A program made the translations under genes and the position numbers. This document shows, one piece after another, positions 19,515-31,954 of a stretch of 64,000 nucleotides of DNA. Numbering within the stretch: position 1 is the first letter of the stretch; every line of letters begins with the position of its first letter. This DNA comes from Megamerina dolium (lineage: Eukaryota > Arthropoda > Insecta > Diptera > Megamerinidae): assembly GCA_963854835.1 (NCBI GenBank), contig OY978528.1, forward strand, positions 54,536,508-54,600,507. The letters run 5' to 3'. The notes beneath the pieces are model-generated. The model ran no database searches. It was not told the origin of the DNA and saw nothing but the letters and a program-made list of their open reading frames with translations.

Positions 19515-22400
19515 TTATCATTTCAACATATACCATTTATTGATTCATAAACTCGCTGGCATCAATTATTTCACATAGAAAGAAATACAAATTAACATCG
19601 TTTAGCTAATGAGAATGCGTGTGTCTACAGAGTAAAAAGTTCATCATTATACTTATAACGTTGATTATCAATCAGATAAATGATTATATTATCTTATTTA
19701 TTAACACTTTTATTGCCTCTTATATAAGTCCCTGTATAGTATTCGAGTTGTAGACGATTTGGCATTCTTATTCATTAATTTGACAGCGTGACAACCAAAG
19801 CCTACAGCTTGTACATATTTAGTTATTTGATATACATTTCGATTTGAAAAGTATCCTGTCCAAATGAAAGAACAATACAAAATTAAAATACAAATGAGAT
19901 AAGAACTACACAACCTCTTTCTTCTTCGAATCGGTTAAAAATTAACTATTATAAATTATATGAATTCCATTTCTTCATTAGTTATTGTGAAGAGATACAA
20001 ACCAAGAGTACGATGAAAAACATTTACATGCAAATGAATATACTACAAATAAAATGTCTGCTTCAAATTGATAGAATAATATTGATAAGTAAAAAAATAG
20101 TATATACATAGCTTAATGGCTTCATATAAAAGGAATAAAACCAATAAGATTAACAGAAATATTCACAATGAGATTCAGGCGTAAAGTACCTTACTAAAAT
20201 AGAATCGCACACATACACACACACACCCACAATTGAGAAACAATATGAATGTCAGAGTGTTCATCATGGTAATAAATGGCCAAAATTATATGGTACATAC
20301 AAAAATAGCCATTTTGTAGAAAATTTCAAAATAATTGTCTAAAAGAAACGGTGGAAATTTAATTCATTCATTCATTCTGTCATTCATTCCGATTATTTTG
20401 GATAAAATGTATTCTTTATATTTCGTATGTATACTTAATATAATCCCTTTTGCCAATTTAAATTGTTTTATTACTTTTAGGTGAGAGTTGACTAATACAA
20501 AATACAAAAATTAAATATATTTATCCTTAACTTCGTCATTACCCTTTGCATTGCTGTTTTTTCGGTAACAAATTAAAACGATAGATACAGACCCTTTTAC
20601 AAATTTAATTTCAAATGGTCTACAAGTATATATGAATATATATATTTGAATAATTTATGATAAAAACCCTAATTGGTTAATTAAGCAACTCATAGACAAG
20701 CGAGCTTGTAAAAACATATATGCACTATATGCCATACCTAGCTCTTTGATGTCTATATAAATCAAACTTGTATTATTTTAAGATATATTTTCAATCTTAG
20801 AATGCATTTAAGCTTTTACATAAAATTAAATTATGTTTCAAACGCCCTACAACGTCGCACCAAATAGTAGTCCTATATCAAAGGCATTAAGAGTCAATGA
20901 CACGTTACAATAATAATAATATTTGTTATTTAACATTAAAATGTACTCAATTAATATGGAAAACGTAAAAAGATAAACCAATCTGGATTTGTTTAATTTA
21001 TTTTCAGTCTATTGAATAAAGTGGGATGTAAGTGCAAAAATGGCTTAAGGCACGAGGTGCTTTTTTTTAACCAAATATAATCCGCATTTACAACAAGTTT
21101 ATATACTCAGTTCGAAGTCATGTATAAATTCGTAGCAGTTCGTAATTGTGGCTATAGAAAGTAGAAATTCTTTGTATTTCTAAATCAATTATGTTGAGTT
21201 TGTTAAGTCGGAATTTGAACCAGAGACCTTAATCACAGTAGACTAATACACTTAGCAATATTTAGTTTTGGTTACTCATATTTGTATATAAAAATGTGAA
21301 TGTAGTGCATATCATAAATTTGCAATAGGAAAAAAAAAACAAGAAAATAAATAAAATTATTTTCACCACCAAGGCAATTTGTTCAACCACGCCATACATA
21401 AATGCATACGGAAAAACTTACATAAAATTCTTGAATATACAAAATCACACAAACAGACACATTTACTTTAATAACAATATTAAATATTGTGTAACTAAAA
21501 GTGTAAATTGGTACGCATACATGTTACAGTGTATACTTGTAACTACGTGTGAGTAGGTGTATACTTAAATGTATGCATGTAGTAGTTATTATGAAATAAT
21601 GATGTATGATTATTATTAATTTATATTACCTAAAAATTAAGCGCCGTCAGATACATTTTGGTACTAACCAACAACAAACATGTTAATATGTACATTATCT
21701 TTACTACGTAATTCTATGTAGCCGAGTATCAACAACAATCTTTCGACATATTCATACAGTACATACGAGTATTAATGTCTATTTCATTATGTTCATATTT
21801 TTGAAATTTCTTAAATATTGCGTTAATCCAAAATGTGTTTTAAGTGTAAATGCTTCCTTTTCACCCTCATTCATGTCTTGATTTTTATTTAGGAGAATGT
21901 TCTATTACACCGCCCGACGAAGGTGTGTACACATGAGAACATCCATAAGAATCATCTGAAAATATACCTCAAAAAAAGATACACATATTTTGTCGATTTG
22001 CTGTAGCACGTCAAACAAATTTTTGAATCGGCTTTAAATTTTGCACTTAGCGCAGATGATCTTGAATAAATAAATAGGTAAATGTTTACCGATTTAAATA
22101 GATAATACCTTATTGGAAATGTAATTGATTACAAATCTTTATTTTGTTTTTGTTAGTCCCCAGATGGGGACTAACATGGATGCCAAGTGGAGTCGTATAG
22201 TTAAGGTAAAAGTGTAATTTTGATACAGTTTTTAATATTTTTAAGCATATTTTGGACCTATGTTGGCCATAGTTTGCCGCTTCGGGGCAGCAACCCTTTA
22301 CCTTTACCTAGGCATTCACTTTCCTTTCCACTTTCCATCTAGCACATATCTAATCTAAAAATAGACATCAGAAATAAATTCCTAGTACCAATACCCCTTA
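19515..22400. other. Long AT-rich non-coding stretch
   Basis: No coding frame, RNA gene or element with clear ends was found over 2.9 kb. Only short AC and TA repeats are present (for example near 20213-20225). Confidence 0.55.
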
Positions 22401-22401
22401 T

Positions 22402-22596
22402 GCGAGGGTTGCCTTTTATGTTTTTTTAAAAAGTATGAAAATGTATTTGGTTATCATCAAAAATGGTTTTATTTTGTTTTCAAAGTATTCTCCATTAAGA
22501 TTAATACACTTTTCCATTTCTTTGCACCAATCGACACGAGCCTTTTTTTTTTTGAGCAATTGTTAAATTATGCGGGATCCAAACAGAACAAATCTT
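22402..22596 (-). mobile_element. Mariner remnant, internally deleted, minus strand
   Basis: It starts at a TIR-like TGCGAGGGTTGCC. On the minus strand it encodes PHNLTIAQKKARVDWCKEM-like sequence joined directly to a C-terminal EKCINLNGEYFE-like end, so the catalytic core is gone. It shares its family with 54172-56509. It ends where the next mariner fragment begins. Confidence 0.65.
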
Positions 22597-22816
22597 TCAA
22601 AATAGCTTGGTGGTAGAAGATTTGCAAACAATGAAGAGGTGGAGACTGCAGTAGATGGCTATTTTAATGAACTAGATAGTTCATACTATAAACAGGGTAT
22701 CGAAGCTATAGAATATCGCTGGGAAAAGTGTATAGAGTTAAAAGGAGATATGTTGAGAAATAAAGAAAAATTTTTTGTTTTCTTTGTTAGGTCGGGTAGT
22801 TCTGGGACCGCCCTCG
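22597..22816 (+). mobile_element. Irritans-like mariner 3' end fragment
   Basis: It encodes the transposase C-terminus (RRFANNEEVETAVDGYFNEL...), then ends in GGTCGGGTAGTTCTGGGACCGCCCTCG followed by TA, the right TIR also found at 31579, 35644 and at the start of other copies. The 5' part is absent. Confidence 0.82.
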
Positions 22817-23209
22817 TATGTCTGTTTCTATGTATATGTAGGCCAGGTACCAAAGTTAACATTAAAAATTTTTTAATTTAAATTCCCTCCTTCTCTCCTT
22901 TTTCTTGCATGATTATTGTATTAAACACCTTTTTCTAATAAATTTAATTGAAGCAGATACATCGATAGCTTCCAATCTTGATTATCTGGTTTCTTTTTTT
23001 TTTTTTTTTTTTGCTTGTTAACATTTTACATTATGATTCTGTGGTCCGTTTATATTTTTCTTGGGACTTACATTCAATTCAATATTATACCATTGTCATT
23101 ATGTTGCAAACAAATCACTTAAATTTGTTGATCTACGTTATTAACACAACAAATATTACATATTAAATACATATATTTACTGAAGTGATGTTTATAAAAG
23201 TTTCGATAG
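22817..23209. other. AT-rich spacer
   Basis: A T run lies at 22992-23012. Nothing else was recognised. Confidence 0.5.
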
Positions 23210-23644
23210 CTACATAACGTATTTACTGTGGTTATACGCACTTGTAATAGTTTTGTGACTGCTCTTGTTGTTGTTGTTGTTGTTGTTGCTGCCGCTGCTA
23301 CTGCTTACAATGTTGAAGAGGCGCAACACAAATTTCCGTTTCCTGTATCCTCTGCTACGGTTGATACTATTATTGTTATTATTATAACTATATTCCTGAT
23401 ACAGTGAATACGGCTCCTGCTCTTGATGATTTTCATCACATTGACGTTGATAGTGACGTTGATGGTGATGATAAAAGTAATAGTAATGATGATGACGATG
23501 TTGCTCATGTTCATCTTGATTGGTGTTTTCTAATATACCTCGTTGTTGTTGGTGCTGCTGCTGCTGCTGATTACGATTATGATAATGATGGTAATATCTT
23601 TGTTTTTGTTTACGTGAACGGTGCTCATTTACACACAATAACAT
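23210..23644 (-). CDS. Low-complexity Q/H/N-rich frame, doubtful
   Basis: A 144-codon minus-strand frame rich in Gln, His, Asn and Tyr. It contains a QQQQQHQQQ run, an HHHYYYFYHHH block and Asn runs encoded by CAA/AAC repeats. A GTAAGC donor-like site follows FVLRLFNI (minus strand, near 23310), so it could in principle be a spliced exon. Trinucleotide repeats lacking stops easily create such frames by chance. No domain was recognised. Treat it as unproven. Confidence 0.2.
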   Translation of the reverse strand: MLLCVNEHRSRKQKQRYYHHYHNRNQQQQQHQQQRGILENTNQDEHEQHRHHHYYYFYHHHQRHYQRQCDENHQEQEPYSLYQEYSYNNNNNSINRSRGYRKRKFVLRLFNIVSSSSGSNNNNNNNKSSHKTITSAYNHSKYVM

Positions 23645-24429
23645 TTTCGTTTGCTATTAAATATATATGTGATGTATGAATATCATTCAGTATATGTACT
23701 TATGTATAAGTATATATACTTATTTATTTATAAATATTGTATATCGTTGTTATTTTTTATTGAACGAGTACAAGTAAACTCATGTATATTTGTATCAACA
23801 TTTGTTATTAAATGTTCTTGTTCATGTACTCGCATAATATACGTATTTGTCTTTCACATGTCTATCTTTATTAGGCGTTTGTTATACCAGACAGTGAACA
23901 ATTATAGCTTGATGTTATGTTGAACATTCACAATTTAAATATGCCGTATAATTGATTGGAATTTATTGTATATTTCAAAGTTTGTGCCACATACAAATGT
24001 TAAGAAATTATAAACTATTTCAAATTGTTCATTTAACTGATATGAAGACCATTAAAATTAGTTATAAATTGTTTGCTTCTGATCTATTTATTGTACAATT
24101 TAATATAGTTTTCTTCGATAACAACTATCATTGCACAGCATTTGAATATCACTCATTTTATAGAGTTATCATTTGAAATGTCGAAAAATTCTACATTCAA
24201 ACTTCTATTAAAATATTTTGTTATTGCAAGCAGTTTTAAAATTTTGAAGTGGATTTCGAAGATTTTAGTAAATTTTTGTATTTTTCGTATAGAAAATTGT
24301 TATTAATCACAAGGAATTATGGGGAGATTAGTTTGAAGTGGACCCAATTTCATTTTTTAATTTTCGAATATTGTGACATTTGGTTTGCGTGTTTCAAAAT
24401 AAAATTTGTAAAACAAAGAAAAGTGAAAA
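23645..24429. other. AT-rich non-coding stretch
   Basis: Nothing was recognised. Short overlapping frames here have no protein-like composition. Confidence 0.5.
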
Positions 24430-24690
24430 AGTTTTGATTAATCAAAATTTTGATTAATCGAATCATTTATTCATCAGATTAATTGATCAAACCATAATTT
24501 AAATGATTAATCCAAATTCTGATTCATCGAACAAGCATAAAGCTTAACCAAGCTAAAAAAAATATAGCAGTAACTTTGATTTTTTGTTTTTTTTTTATTT
24601 AATTTTAAAACACAAAATTAATCGATTAATCGAATAATTGATTAATCAGAATTTTGATTAATCAGATCCTTCGACTAAGTGATTAATTAT
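24430..24690. repeat. Cluster of GATTAATC palindromes
   Basis: About eight TTGATTAATC/ATTAATCGA-type motifs in 260 bp, including TTGATTAATCAAAATTTTGA near 24435. A smaller cluster of the same motif occurs at 39630-39690. It may be a degenerate dispersed repeat or a cluster of homeodomain-type sites. Confidence 0.55.
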
Positions 24691-27499
24691 ACATACAAAG
24701 TGCATGCAGATTATTATTGCAAAAATAATTAGTATTTTAAAAGTATTTTATGGAATATGCAAAAGCGAGAATTCGGAATTTTCAGATTTTTTTTTTAAAT
24801 ATTTAGTGTGATTTGTCGCCAAACTAGATTCTTGGTGTCTATAGTTGTAGTTATTTGTCAGTTCATAGCAGCATGCGTTTTCTACACATAGTTTTCGCTA
24901 AGGTTTCTTAGATTTTTCGATCCCATAGGAAACCAAATTTTCGAATTCACTTTCAAGTCGCGATTTTATTTAAAACAGTTTTCACAAAAAAATTCTTCAA
25001 TAAGTACTATTCAAATCAACATTTTTATTTTGCAATAATGCTTTCGTGAATTTTATTAAATGTATTTTTCTATTTTGCTTTCTCTCTATATATATATTCC
25101 AGATCTAGTCGTTAGCATTTTCACACGTTTTGTTCTTTAGCACAGTACATTAAAGACTGAAAGGTATTAGCAAACAAACAACAAATTAGTGTAGCTCTTA
25201 ATTAATGCCTAACTATCTATAATATGGAACAATACAAATACGTTTATATATACATATATTGTATATAAGCATATATGTATATGTTACTTGTATACTTATT
25301 GTAACTGTTGGAGGTATTCTTTTAACAAAGTCCAATTGCTTGGTCACAATTTAACGTTTGTTTGCCATACCTCCGCATTCTTTTATACGTTTTTTATTTT
25401 TCTTTTCATAGTTTGATTTTATTTTTTGCAATTTAATTTAATCGCTACCACCACAAAATGCTATTTCATACAGCAAATACTTGTATTTACACTCTGATAC
25501 ACTACATCAAAAGTATTTGATGGCAAGTTATGTTGATGGCAGATACCTATATGTACATATGTACGTCCCATATGTAGAGGAGGCAGAAATGAGTTGAATA
25601 AAATATTATACCTATAATACAAGTAATACGATAAATGACCATTAGCACCTTTTGAATCGTTTCTTATGTTTGCAATTATTTTCTGACAAGTCTAAAACAA
25701 GAATGCAAATGAGCTTCTTTCTGATGGGAGATAATATTCATATGATCATTCATAATAGCGAGTTTATAATTTCGTTTTCATTAATGGCATTTTCATTGGC
25801 CGCCTTACTAAAATACTAAAATTGGATATAGGTAAATAGTGTATGTATTGAGCATTAAAGGCTTAAAGGAATAATAGATAGATACTACACCCTCACGCAT
25901 AAAAAAAATATAATCAAAGTTCACTTGAAAAAAATTCAATTGAATGAAGCGGTATCAACGGCAGCAGTTATAATAATAATCACTACCAATACATCGAAGA
26001 GGAAAACAAATAGCGTTATTAATTTTCAACAGTTTCAATGATAAATTTAAAAAAAAAATCTCGCATCGTGCGTATAATATGTAAGGAAAGCAAAAGAAAA
26101 TTGCATTCGGCATGAGTGACACTTAGATCCATTGAACACTACGACAGAGATGACGGAAATAATTTATGAGACGTATCGTAAAAAAAGAAAAAATAAACAA
26201 ATATGGTTAAATCGCCTGAGACGGTGATTCGCTCTGACACGCCTCCTTATTGTGTTACAAACAAAAGCATATGCACAATCAAAGGCTTAACTCTTTGACT
26301 GTAGGGTATATAAAGATAATGTGTGAAGAGCTCTTCAGTGCACAACCGAATAAACTGTCTTTAGAGATATGGCTCTCTCTCTCTTTCTTTCTCTCTTGCC
26401 CCACTCTCTTCATAAAACCGTCCTTCTGTTCTGCATTATTATCACAAGTGGCAAGTATAAGTAAGTAATACACTTAAGAGACAATGTTGCCACTGACGGA
26501 GCAAGTGTCGAGTGATGATAGGTACAACACGATGTACTTGTACTTATGTATATAATGGTACTTCTACTAAACGACTAACCAAACAAGAGTGCACAGTACT
26601 TTGAATGGTTGAATACTTAAATGGTTCTGAATGGTTAAAACGTTTGGGCTGATAAACGGACATGACATGACCCACACACAGTCGCACACATATACTTAAG
26701 TATGTGCAGGTAGGTACAAGATATAAAAAAAAAATGTGCAAATTGTAGTAGTAAGATTAATAGATGTGGGTGAGATGGTGATGGAATAATGTCCAAGTTG
26801 TTGTTGTTGTGGATGATGATAGTATTTTGTTTTTTTTTTTATTACTACCTACTATATACTACATATATTACCTATTATTAATGGATTGAATTGGTTTTTG
26901 CAATCGACTTGATACAAGCGCAAAAGTAATCGTGTTTATTTCCGTTTGAAACAGATGCTACTGTAGTAGTTACTGGCTAGCTGTTTGATCATAGTTGTGA
27001 AGCGCACATCAATTATGATTAATGGAATCAGAATATGTAATAAAAAAAAAACAGTAAATAAATTGAAAAATGAGTATTATTTGAAAATTGGATTTTAAGC
27101 TTAAATTAAGTTTTAAAGCATTAAGCATAATTTACAAGAAGTCCGTATTGAAAATTTATAATAAAGGTTAAAATTCGTTCCATTTCTATATAGTAAAAGG
27201 TATTTTGGATCTTGGGATCAAACGGCGCTTGAAAAAACATAAAAAAGAAATTAGAAATAATACAGCTTTTGTGCCGAAGGCAGACACGCTATTTGTCCAG
27301 TAGAACCTATTTTCAGTCCTCCTCCATAGCTTTATATTTTGGTGTGTAAAGTATGGCCGATATAATACCTATCATAGTCCATTTCGTCAATTTTTGAATT
27401 GTTCATTAATTTGCAATTGCAATCGTAACGATAATGATTACACCCATTTTAAACCCAGCTCCAAAACCTTACAAACAAAGGTAAATAAATAAGATTAAA
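24691..27499. other. Long AT-rich non-coding stretch
   Basis: No gene was recognised. It includes a CT-rich run (about 26370-26405) and a TTG/GAT microsatellite (26797-26822). Confidence 0.5.
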
Positions 27500-29010
27500 A
27501 TTAAATCGACCACCACTTCAAAAACGTAATAACTCCTGGGCGAAAGCTGCTATTGAAAAATCAGAGCTCTTTGCTGATCACCTAAAAAATGTTTTCTCCC
27601 CACACATCATGTTACCTATAGAAAAAGTTACTAAAAGTGAAATAGCCACCACAATCAGTAGATTAACAGACCCTAAAGCACCATCATTTCTGAAATACTG
27701 AAAAAACTTCTTGATGAGGCTTTGAACTTTATAACTCACCTGTTATGTGTTGAACAAAAAAATATGATGCAAAATATCATCCCGGCCCAGTGGAAGGTTG
27801 CTGAGGTCAAAATGGTTCTCAAACCAGGGAAACCCGGTGATGAAGTAAAGTCTTACTGACCTATCAGTCTACTCTTAATCATGTCGAAAGTATTGGAAAT
27901 TATTTATTCCTGCTACGTCTAATGATAACAATTGAACATATTAAAAAAGTGCCACAATATATGTGGCACTTTTAAGCCCCGAAGGGCTCATTGGCCAAGC
28001 TTCTCTTCCATTACTGTTGTGCGTGTTAAATTTTGGACAGTATTAGAATGGACCTACTTATTTTAGCCGGCTACGAACGGCAGATCTCTTGCGACATCAC
28101 TTCTTCTGAGCTTGGTCACAGAGTCCTTTTTTCATGGCAAATTGTTACTGCCGGAAGAATTGCCAATTGCTTGCCGACAGGTGGGTAAAGTTCGAAAGAA
28201 AAATCTTATCGATATCAAATTTTTTATGCTTCAGCCGGGGATTGAACCCACGACCTACAGATCAGAAGGCCAACACACTAACCACTGAGCCACGGCACCC
28301 ACTTAATTCCAATTTGGCTTTAGAAAAAAGCATTCCACAATTGAGCAAGTCCACAGGCTGGTTGAAAAAATTCAAACAGCGCTTGATAGAAAAGAATTCT
28401 GCTCAGGAGTCTTTTTGGATATATCCCAAGCTTTTGACAGGGTATGGCACTAAGGCATATTATTCAAAGCATAAAAGATGCTGCCTCTGAACGCTTATTC
28501 GCTTATAAAATTGCGACAATGAAATGTCCCCCTTTCACTCAATCCAAGCTGGAGTTTCACAAGGCAGTGTGTTAGGCCCAATTCTTTACCTGCTTTTTAC
28601 TTGCGATTTACCTACAACTGATGAACTTTAGCCGATGACACTGCTATTATCACGACTGGAACTAACGACTGAAAGTTAACGAAACGAAATCAACCCACAT
28701 AACATTTACTATGAGGAGAGATACATGTCCCCAAATCAAATTGAACAATATTTCAGTTCCCCAATCCGATACTGCTAAGTACTTGGGCATTCACCTGGAC
28801 AGACGACTAACGTGGAGAGCATACATTTTTGCTGAAAGGAAAGCTCTTGGTATACAATTTCGCAACATGTATTTGCCTGTTGAATCGTCAATCTCTACTT
28901 CCCATGGAAAACAAAATCATCCTATATAAAGCAAACCAATGTGGACTTACGGTGTTCAACTGTGGGGAACAGCATCCAACTCCAAGATAGAAATCCTCCA
29001 AAGATTTTTA
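27500..29010 (+). pseudogene. Jockey-type LINE reverse transcriptase, decayed and split by a SINE
   Basis: Fragments in shifting frames follow the order of a jockey ORF2: IIPAQWKVAEVKMVLKPGKP and PISLL (27775-27870), then after a SINE FGFRKKHSTIEQVHRLVEKIQ and LDISQAFDRVWH (28310-28450), an ADDTAI-like active-site block (28635-28650), LGIHLDRRLTWRAYI (28780-28820) and a WTYGVQLWGTAS block (28940-28975). Stops and small deletions are frequent. The element would have copied its own RNA at a nicked chromosomal site. It is inactive and older than the SINE inside it. Confidence 0.85.
27961..28303 (-). mobile_element. SINE copy 4, near full length
   Basis: It is reverse-oriented. The tRNA-like head on the minus strand starts GTGGGTGCCGTGGCTCAGTGG at about 28303 and includes GGTTCAATCCC (B box). 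The 3' end lies at 27961-27990 (GGGGCTTAAAAGTGCCACAT). It interrupts the jockey RT reading frame. Confidence 0.9.
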
Positions 29011-29436
29011 GCTTGATTTACTAAGTTTGTGTTGGATAGCTTAATTTTTTTCGTGCATAAAATGTGAAAACATACATTTAACAACATTCTTTTGTATGGG
29101 AAATAAGGGTGATTTTCATCCGATTTCGCACTTTTACGAACTTATCCGATCGTTGGTAAAAAATAATCGCGGATATAACGCGGAAAAACGCATGCTTTAC
29201 AAATGCACCTTTAGTGAGGATTGTAGACCGGAGCCATAACCGGACCATACTTGCTTCTACTGCCGTCAGCGTCAATGGCATCAAAAGTGTGTGAATGTGC
29301 TCTGGAAGGCCTTAGAGTCTAGTAAAACGATGGTACGTGCCTTTGAAACCAACGATTTATTGAAAATAATCGTAAATTCGTTCTACATTATGATGTAACT
29401 CAGACGTTTCAGTAATTGGTATATGTCCGAAATTTC
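29011..29436. other. Non-coding stretch sharing a block with the 42.1-kb repeat
   Basis: The segment AACAACATTCTTTTGTAT near 29083 recurs near 42162, suggesting a common dispersed repeat. No gene is seen. Confidence 0.4.
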
Positions 29437-29580
29437 CTACATCCCTGCAAAAAGCATTATAAGTACTATATATTGCACAAATTGCTCTAGTAATCCGAGA
29501 TTTAGTCTTATTAAACACCCTTCTTTTGAAATTTCTAAAATTACTCCTCCTAGTCCTACTTATTCTATAAGGTCGTGGAT
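29437..29580. mobile_element. Possible end of an ATCCCTGCAAAAA-type MITE
   Basis: ATCCCTGCAAAAA at about 29442 matches the terminal repeat of the element at 36616-37103. The other end was not found. Confidence 0.3.
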
Positions 29581-30669
29581 ATTAAAATAAATTTTGAACA
29601 CAATTTAACTTGACAATTGCATGAAAATAGATAAAAATATAAGATCTTTATTCTCATTTATACCCGAAATCAAATTAGCATCAGAATTGAATTATGTCAA
29701 TTACAGAAAAACTACATTATGCATCTGTAATAAGTAGTTGGCTTGCCATAAAGGTGGATAAATATAATACATAGCATATTATAATTTTTATAACTTTTTA
29801 TTTTCGATTCTCTCTCGTTTCTAACACAGTTTTTCTTTATCGATTTTTAATTGCAGACAAATACAACGACAACCATGGCACGGCAACGATAATAATGACA
29901 TCAATGATGATGACATATTCTTATATGCGCTAGTGCAGGAATACTATCTAAGTATTATTTAAATTCAATTTATACTCCTTCGAGGAATATCAACGTTTTT
30001 TTTTTCTTTTCTTTTTATGATTTTCGTTTTTCTCTTATATGCCGTAATACTAACAACATTTATTGCTGCCAAGTATTGGTGGTTGTGACTTTGCCAAACT
30101 ATAAACAAAATACATATGTACAATCAATGCAAAGTATAAACAAGGTTCAAGGTTATTTTTGGTAAAAAGTACTTTTGTTCCCTGTCGCTCTCTCCCTCTA
30201 TTTCTCTCTCACTCTCTCTTTCTCTTTCTTTTCTCCATATTTTTTATATGTAAATTTGTTTGTCTGCGCATCAAACGCAATTGCATCAGATATATTTATA
30301 TATAGGAATGAAAACATCAGTATTTGAATCCCCAACAACAAACACTATACCATTACCACAATCACTAAGTGCCAAATGAGTAACTTGGGGAAAATATCCA
30401 AATATTTGGCTAGTGGTTTGGCTTTTGTGTATATATTTTTTCTTCTTGTTTTTGTCATGTTTTGCTCCTTCTTATTTTATGCAAATGACACTGATTTTTT
30501 CTTTATTTATATCCTCTTGTTACCATTTAAACTAGTAAGTGTACGGTTTTCCTTCATGCAAGAATTTATTTATTGAAGAGCTTAAAACTATGAAAGAGAA
30601 AATTTGCATATATAATTTTGCAAATATTTCTGGTTATAATAGAAAATTATTACTATATGTCATAATATA
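29581..30669. other. AT-rich non-coding stretch
   Basis: A CT-rich run lies at about 30180-30235. No gene was recognised; a hydrophobic 66-codon frame at 30376-30576 is T-rich and looks spurious. Confidence 0.5.
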
Positions 30670-31579
30670 GGAGGGCGGTCCAGAGCTACGCGACCTAACA
30701 TAGAAAATACATCAAATTTGAGAAAATTTTTCTTTATTTCTCAACATAATCTCCTTTTAGCTCTATACACTTTTCCCAGCGATATTCTATAGCATCGATA
30801 ACCTATTTGTAGTATGAACTGTGTAGCTCATTAAAATAGCCATCTACCGCAGACTCCACTCTTCATTGTTTGCAAATATTCTACCACCAAGCCATTTTTT
30901 CAAATTTGGAAATAGAAAATAATCCGAAGGAGCTAAATCTGGCGAATAAGGCGCGTTGTAGCAATTCGAGCTTTAACTCATTGATTTTGGCCATCGCAAT
31001 AGCGGATGTGTGAACTGGTATTTTTGTTCTATTGTGAGCACCCATCTTACGCACAGCTTTTTCATCTCCAAATTTTCAGTCAATATACGATGTATAGCAC
31101 TTTTTGAAATGCATGTAATTTCACTTAGCTCACACACTTTCAGCCGGCGATCATCCAATACCATTTTGTGGATGTTCTTGACCGTTTCTGGCGTGACCAC
31201 CTCAATTGGTCGCCCACTACGATGTTCGTCTTGGCAGCTATTAAGACCTCTTTTTAAACTCTTCCACCCAATATTTGATGGTCGTAAACGAAGGAGCAGA
31301 CTCCCCCAGAGTAGAATCTAGTTCGACTTTAATATTCGTTGGACTGAGACCTTTCAAATGAATGTATTGAATTACAAAACGGTGACCAATTTTTTCCATG
31401 TTTACAAATTCACTGAGGTCGTTAACTTTCGATGACTCTAAAAAAACATACTAAACAACGTGGCGCCTTGAAACTTAAAACATATGTTTTAAAAGGTTGC
31501 CGCTTTTCACCAAAGTAATTTTTTTCAAACTACTATCGCCATCTCTATGTCAGGTCGGGTAGTTCTGGGACCGCACTCG
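30670..31579 (-). mobile_element. Irritans-like mariner, 910 bp, internally deleted
   Basis: TIRs begin GAGGGCGGTCC (left) and CGAGTGCGGTCCCAGAACTA (right, reverse complement) with TA at 30668-30669 and 31580-31581. On the minus strand the N-terminal helix-turn-helix region (TPETVKNIHKMVLDDRRLKVCELSEI) is joined after LTIEQK to the C-terminal end. A deletion has removed the first two catalytic Asp residues. The C-terminal SDYFLF block remains. It is non-autonomous. Confidence 0.88.
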
Positions 31580-31645
31580 TAGGTAGCTCGTAAAACCAAA
31601 TACTTAAAGGTTTGGTTGTTAAACTGTATACCTTTCTTTTATGTA

Positions 31646-31722
31646 GTTTAGGTTATGTTATTTTGGCTGCCCTCTCTGTGAGAAAACACACATAGGCCAG
31701 AAAGGCCCATTGTAATATCACC
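31646..31722 (-). mobile_element. 3' end of the TTAGG-tailed LINE, second copy
   Basis: It starts GTTTAGGTTATGTTATTTTGGCTGCC and matches 14037-14120 in order (CCCTCTCTG, ACATAGGCCA, GCCC, TTGTGATA-like). It is joined directly to SINE copy 5. Confidence 0.6.
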
Positions 31723-31954
31723 GAGCTTCTCTTCCAGTACTGTTGTGCATCTTAAATTTGGACAGTATTAGAAAGGATCTACTTATATTGGCCGGTTCCG
31801 AGCGGCAGAGCTCTTGTGACATCACTTTTGCTCAGCTTTATCACAGATCTCAGAAGCATTTTTCATGGCAAATTACTGAAGAAAAATCTGGAATTGAGCC
31901 CGCGACTTACGGGTCAGAAAGCTAACGCACGATCCACTGAGCTACGCAACCCAC
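31723..31954 (-). mobile_element. SINE copy 5, diverged
   Basis: Reverse-oriented, with head remnant GGGTTGCGTAGCTCAGTGGATCGTG. The body is shortened and about 20% diverged, so it is older than the other copies. It abuts a LINE 3' end. Confidence 0.78.

Noticed and set aside
30376..30576. Small hydrophobic membrane protein
   Set aside because: T-rich DNA yields Phe/Leu/Ile by chance; there is no supporting start context or homology.
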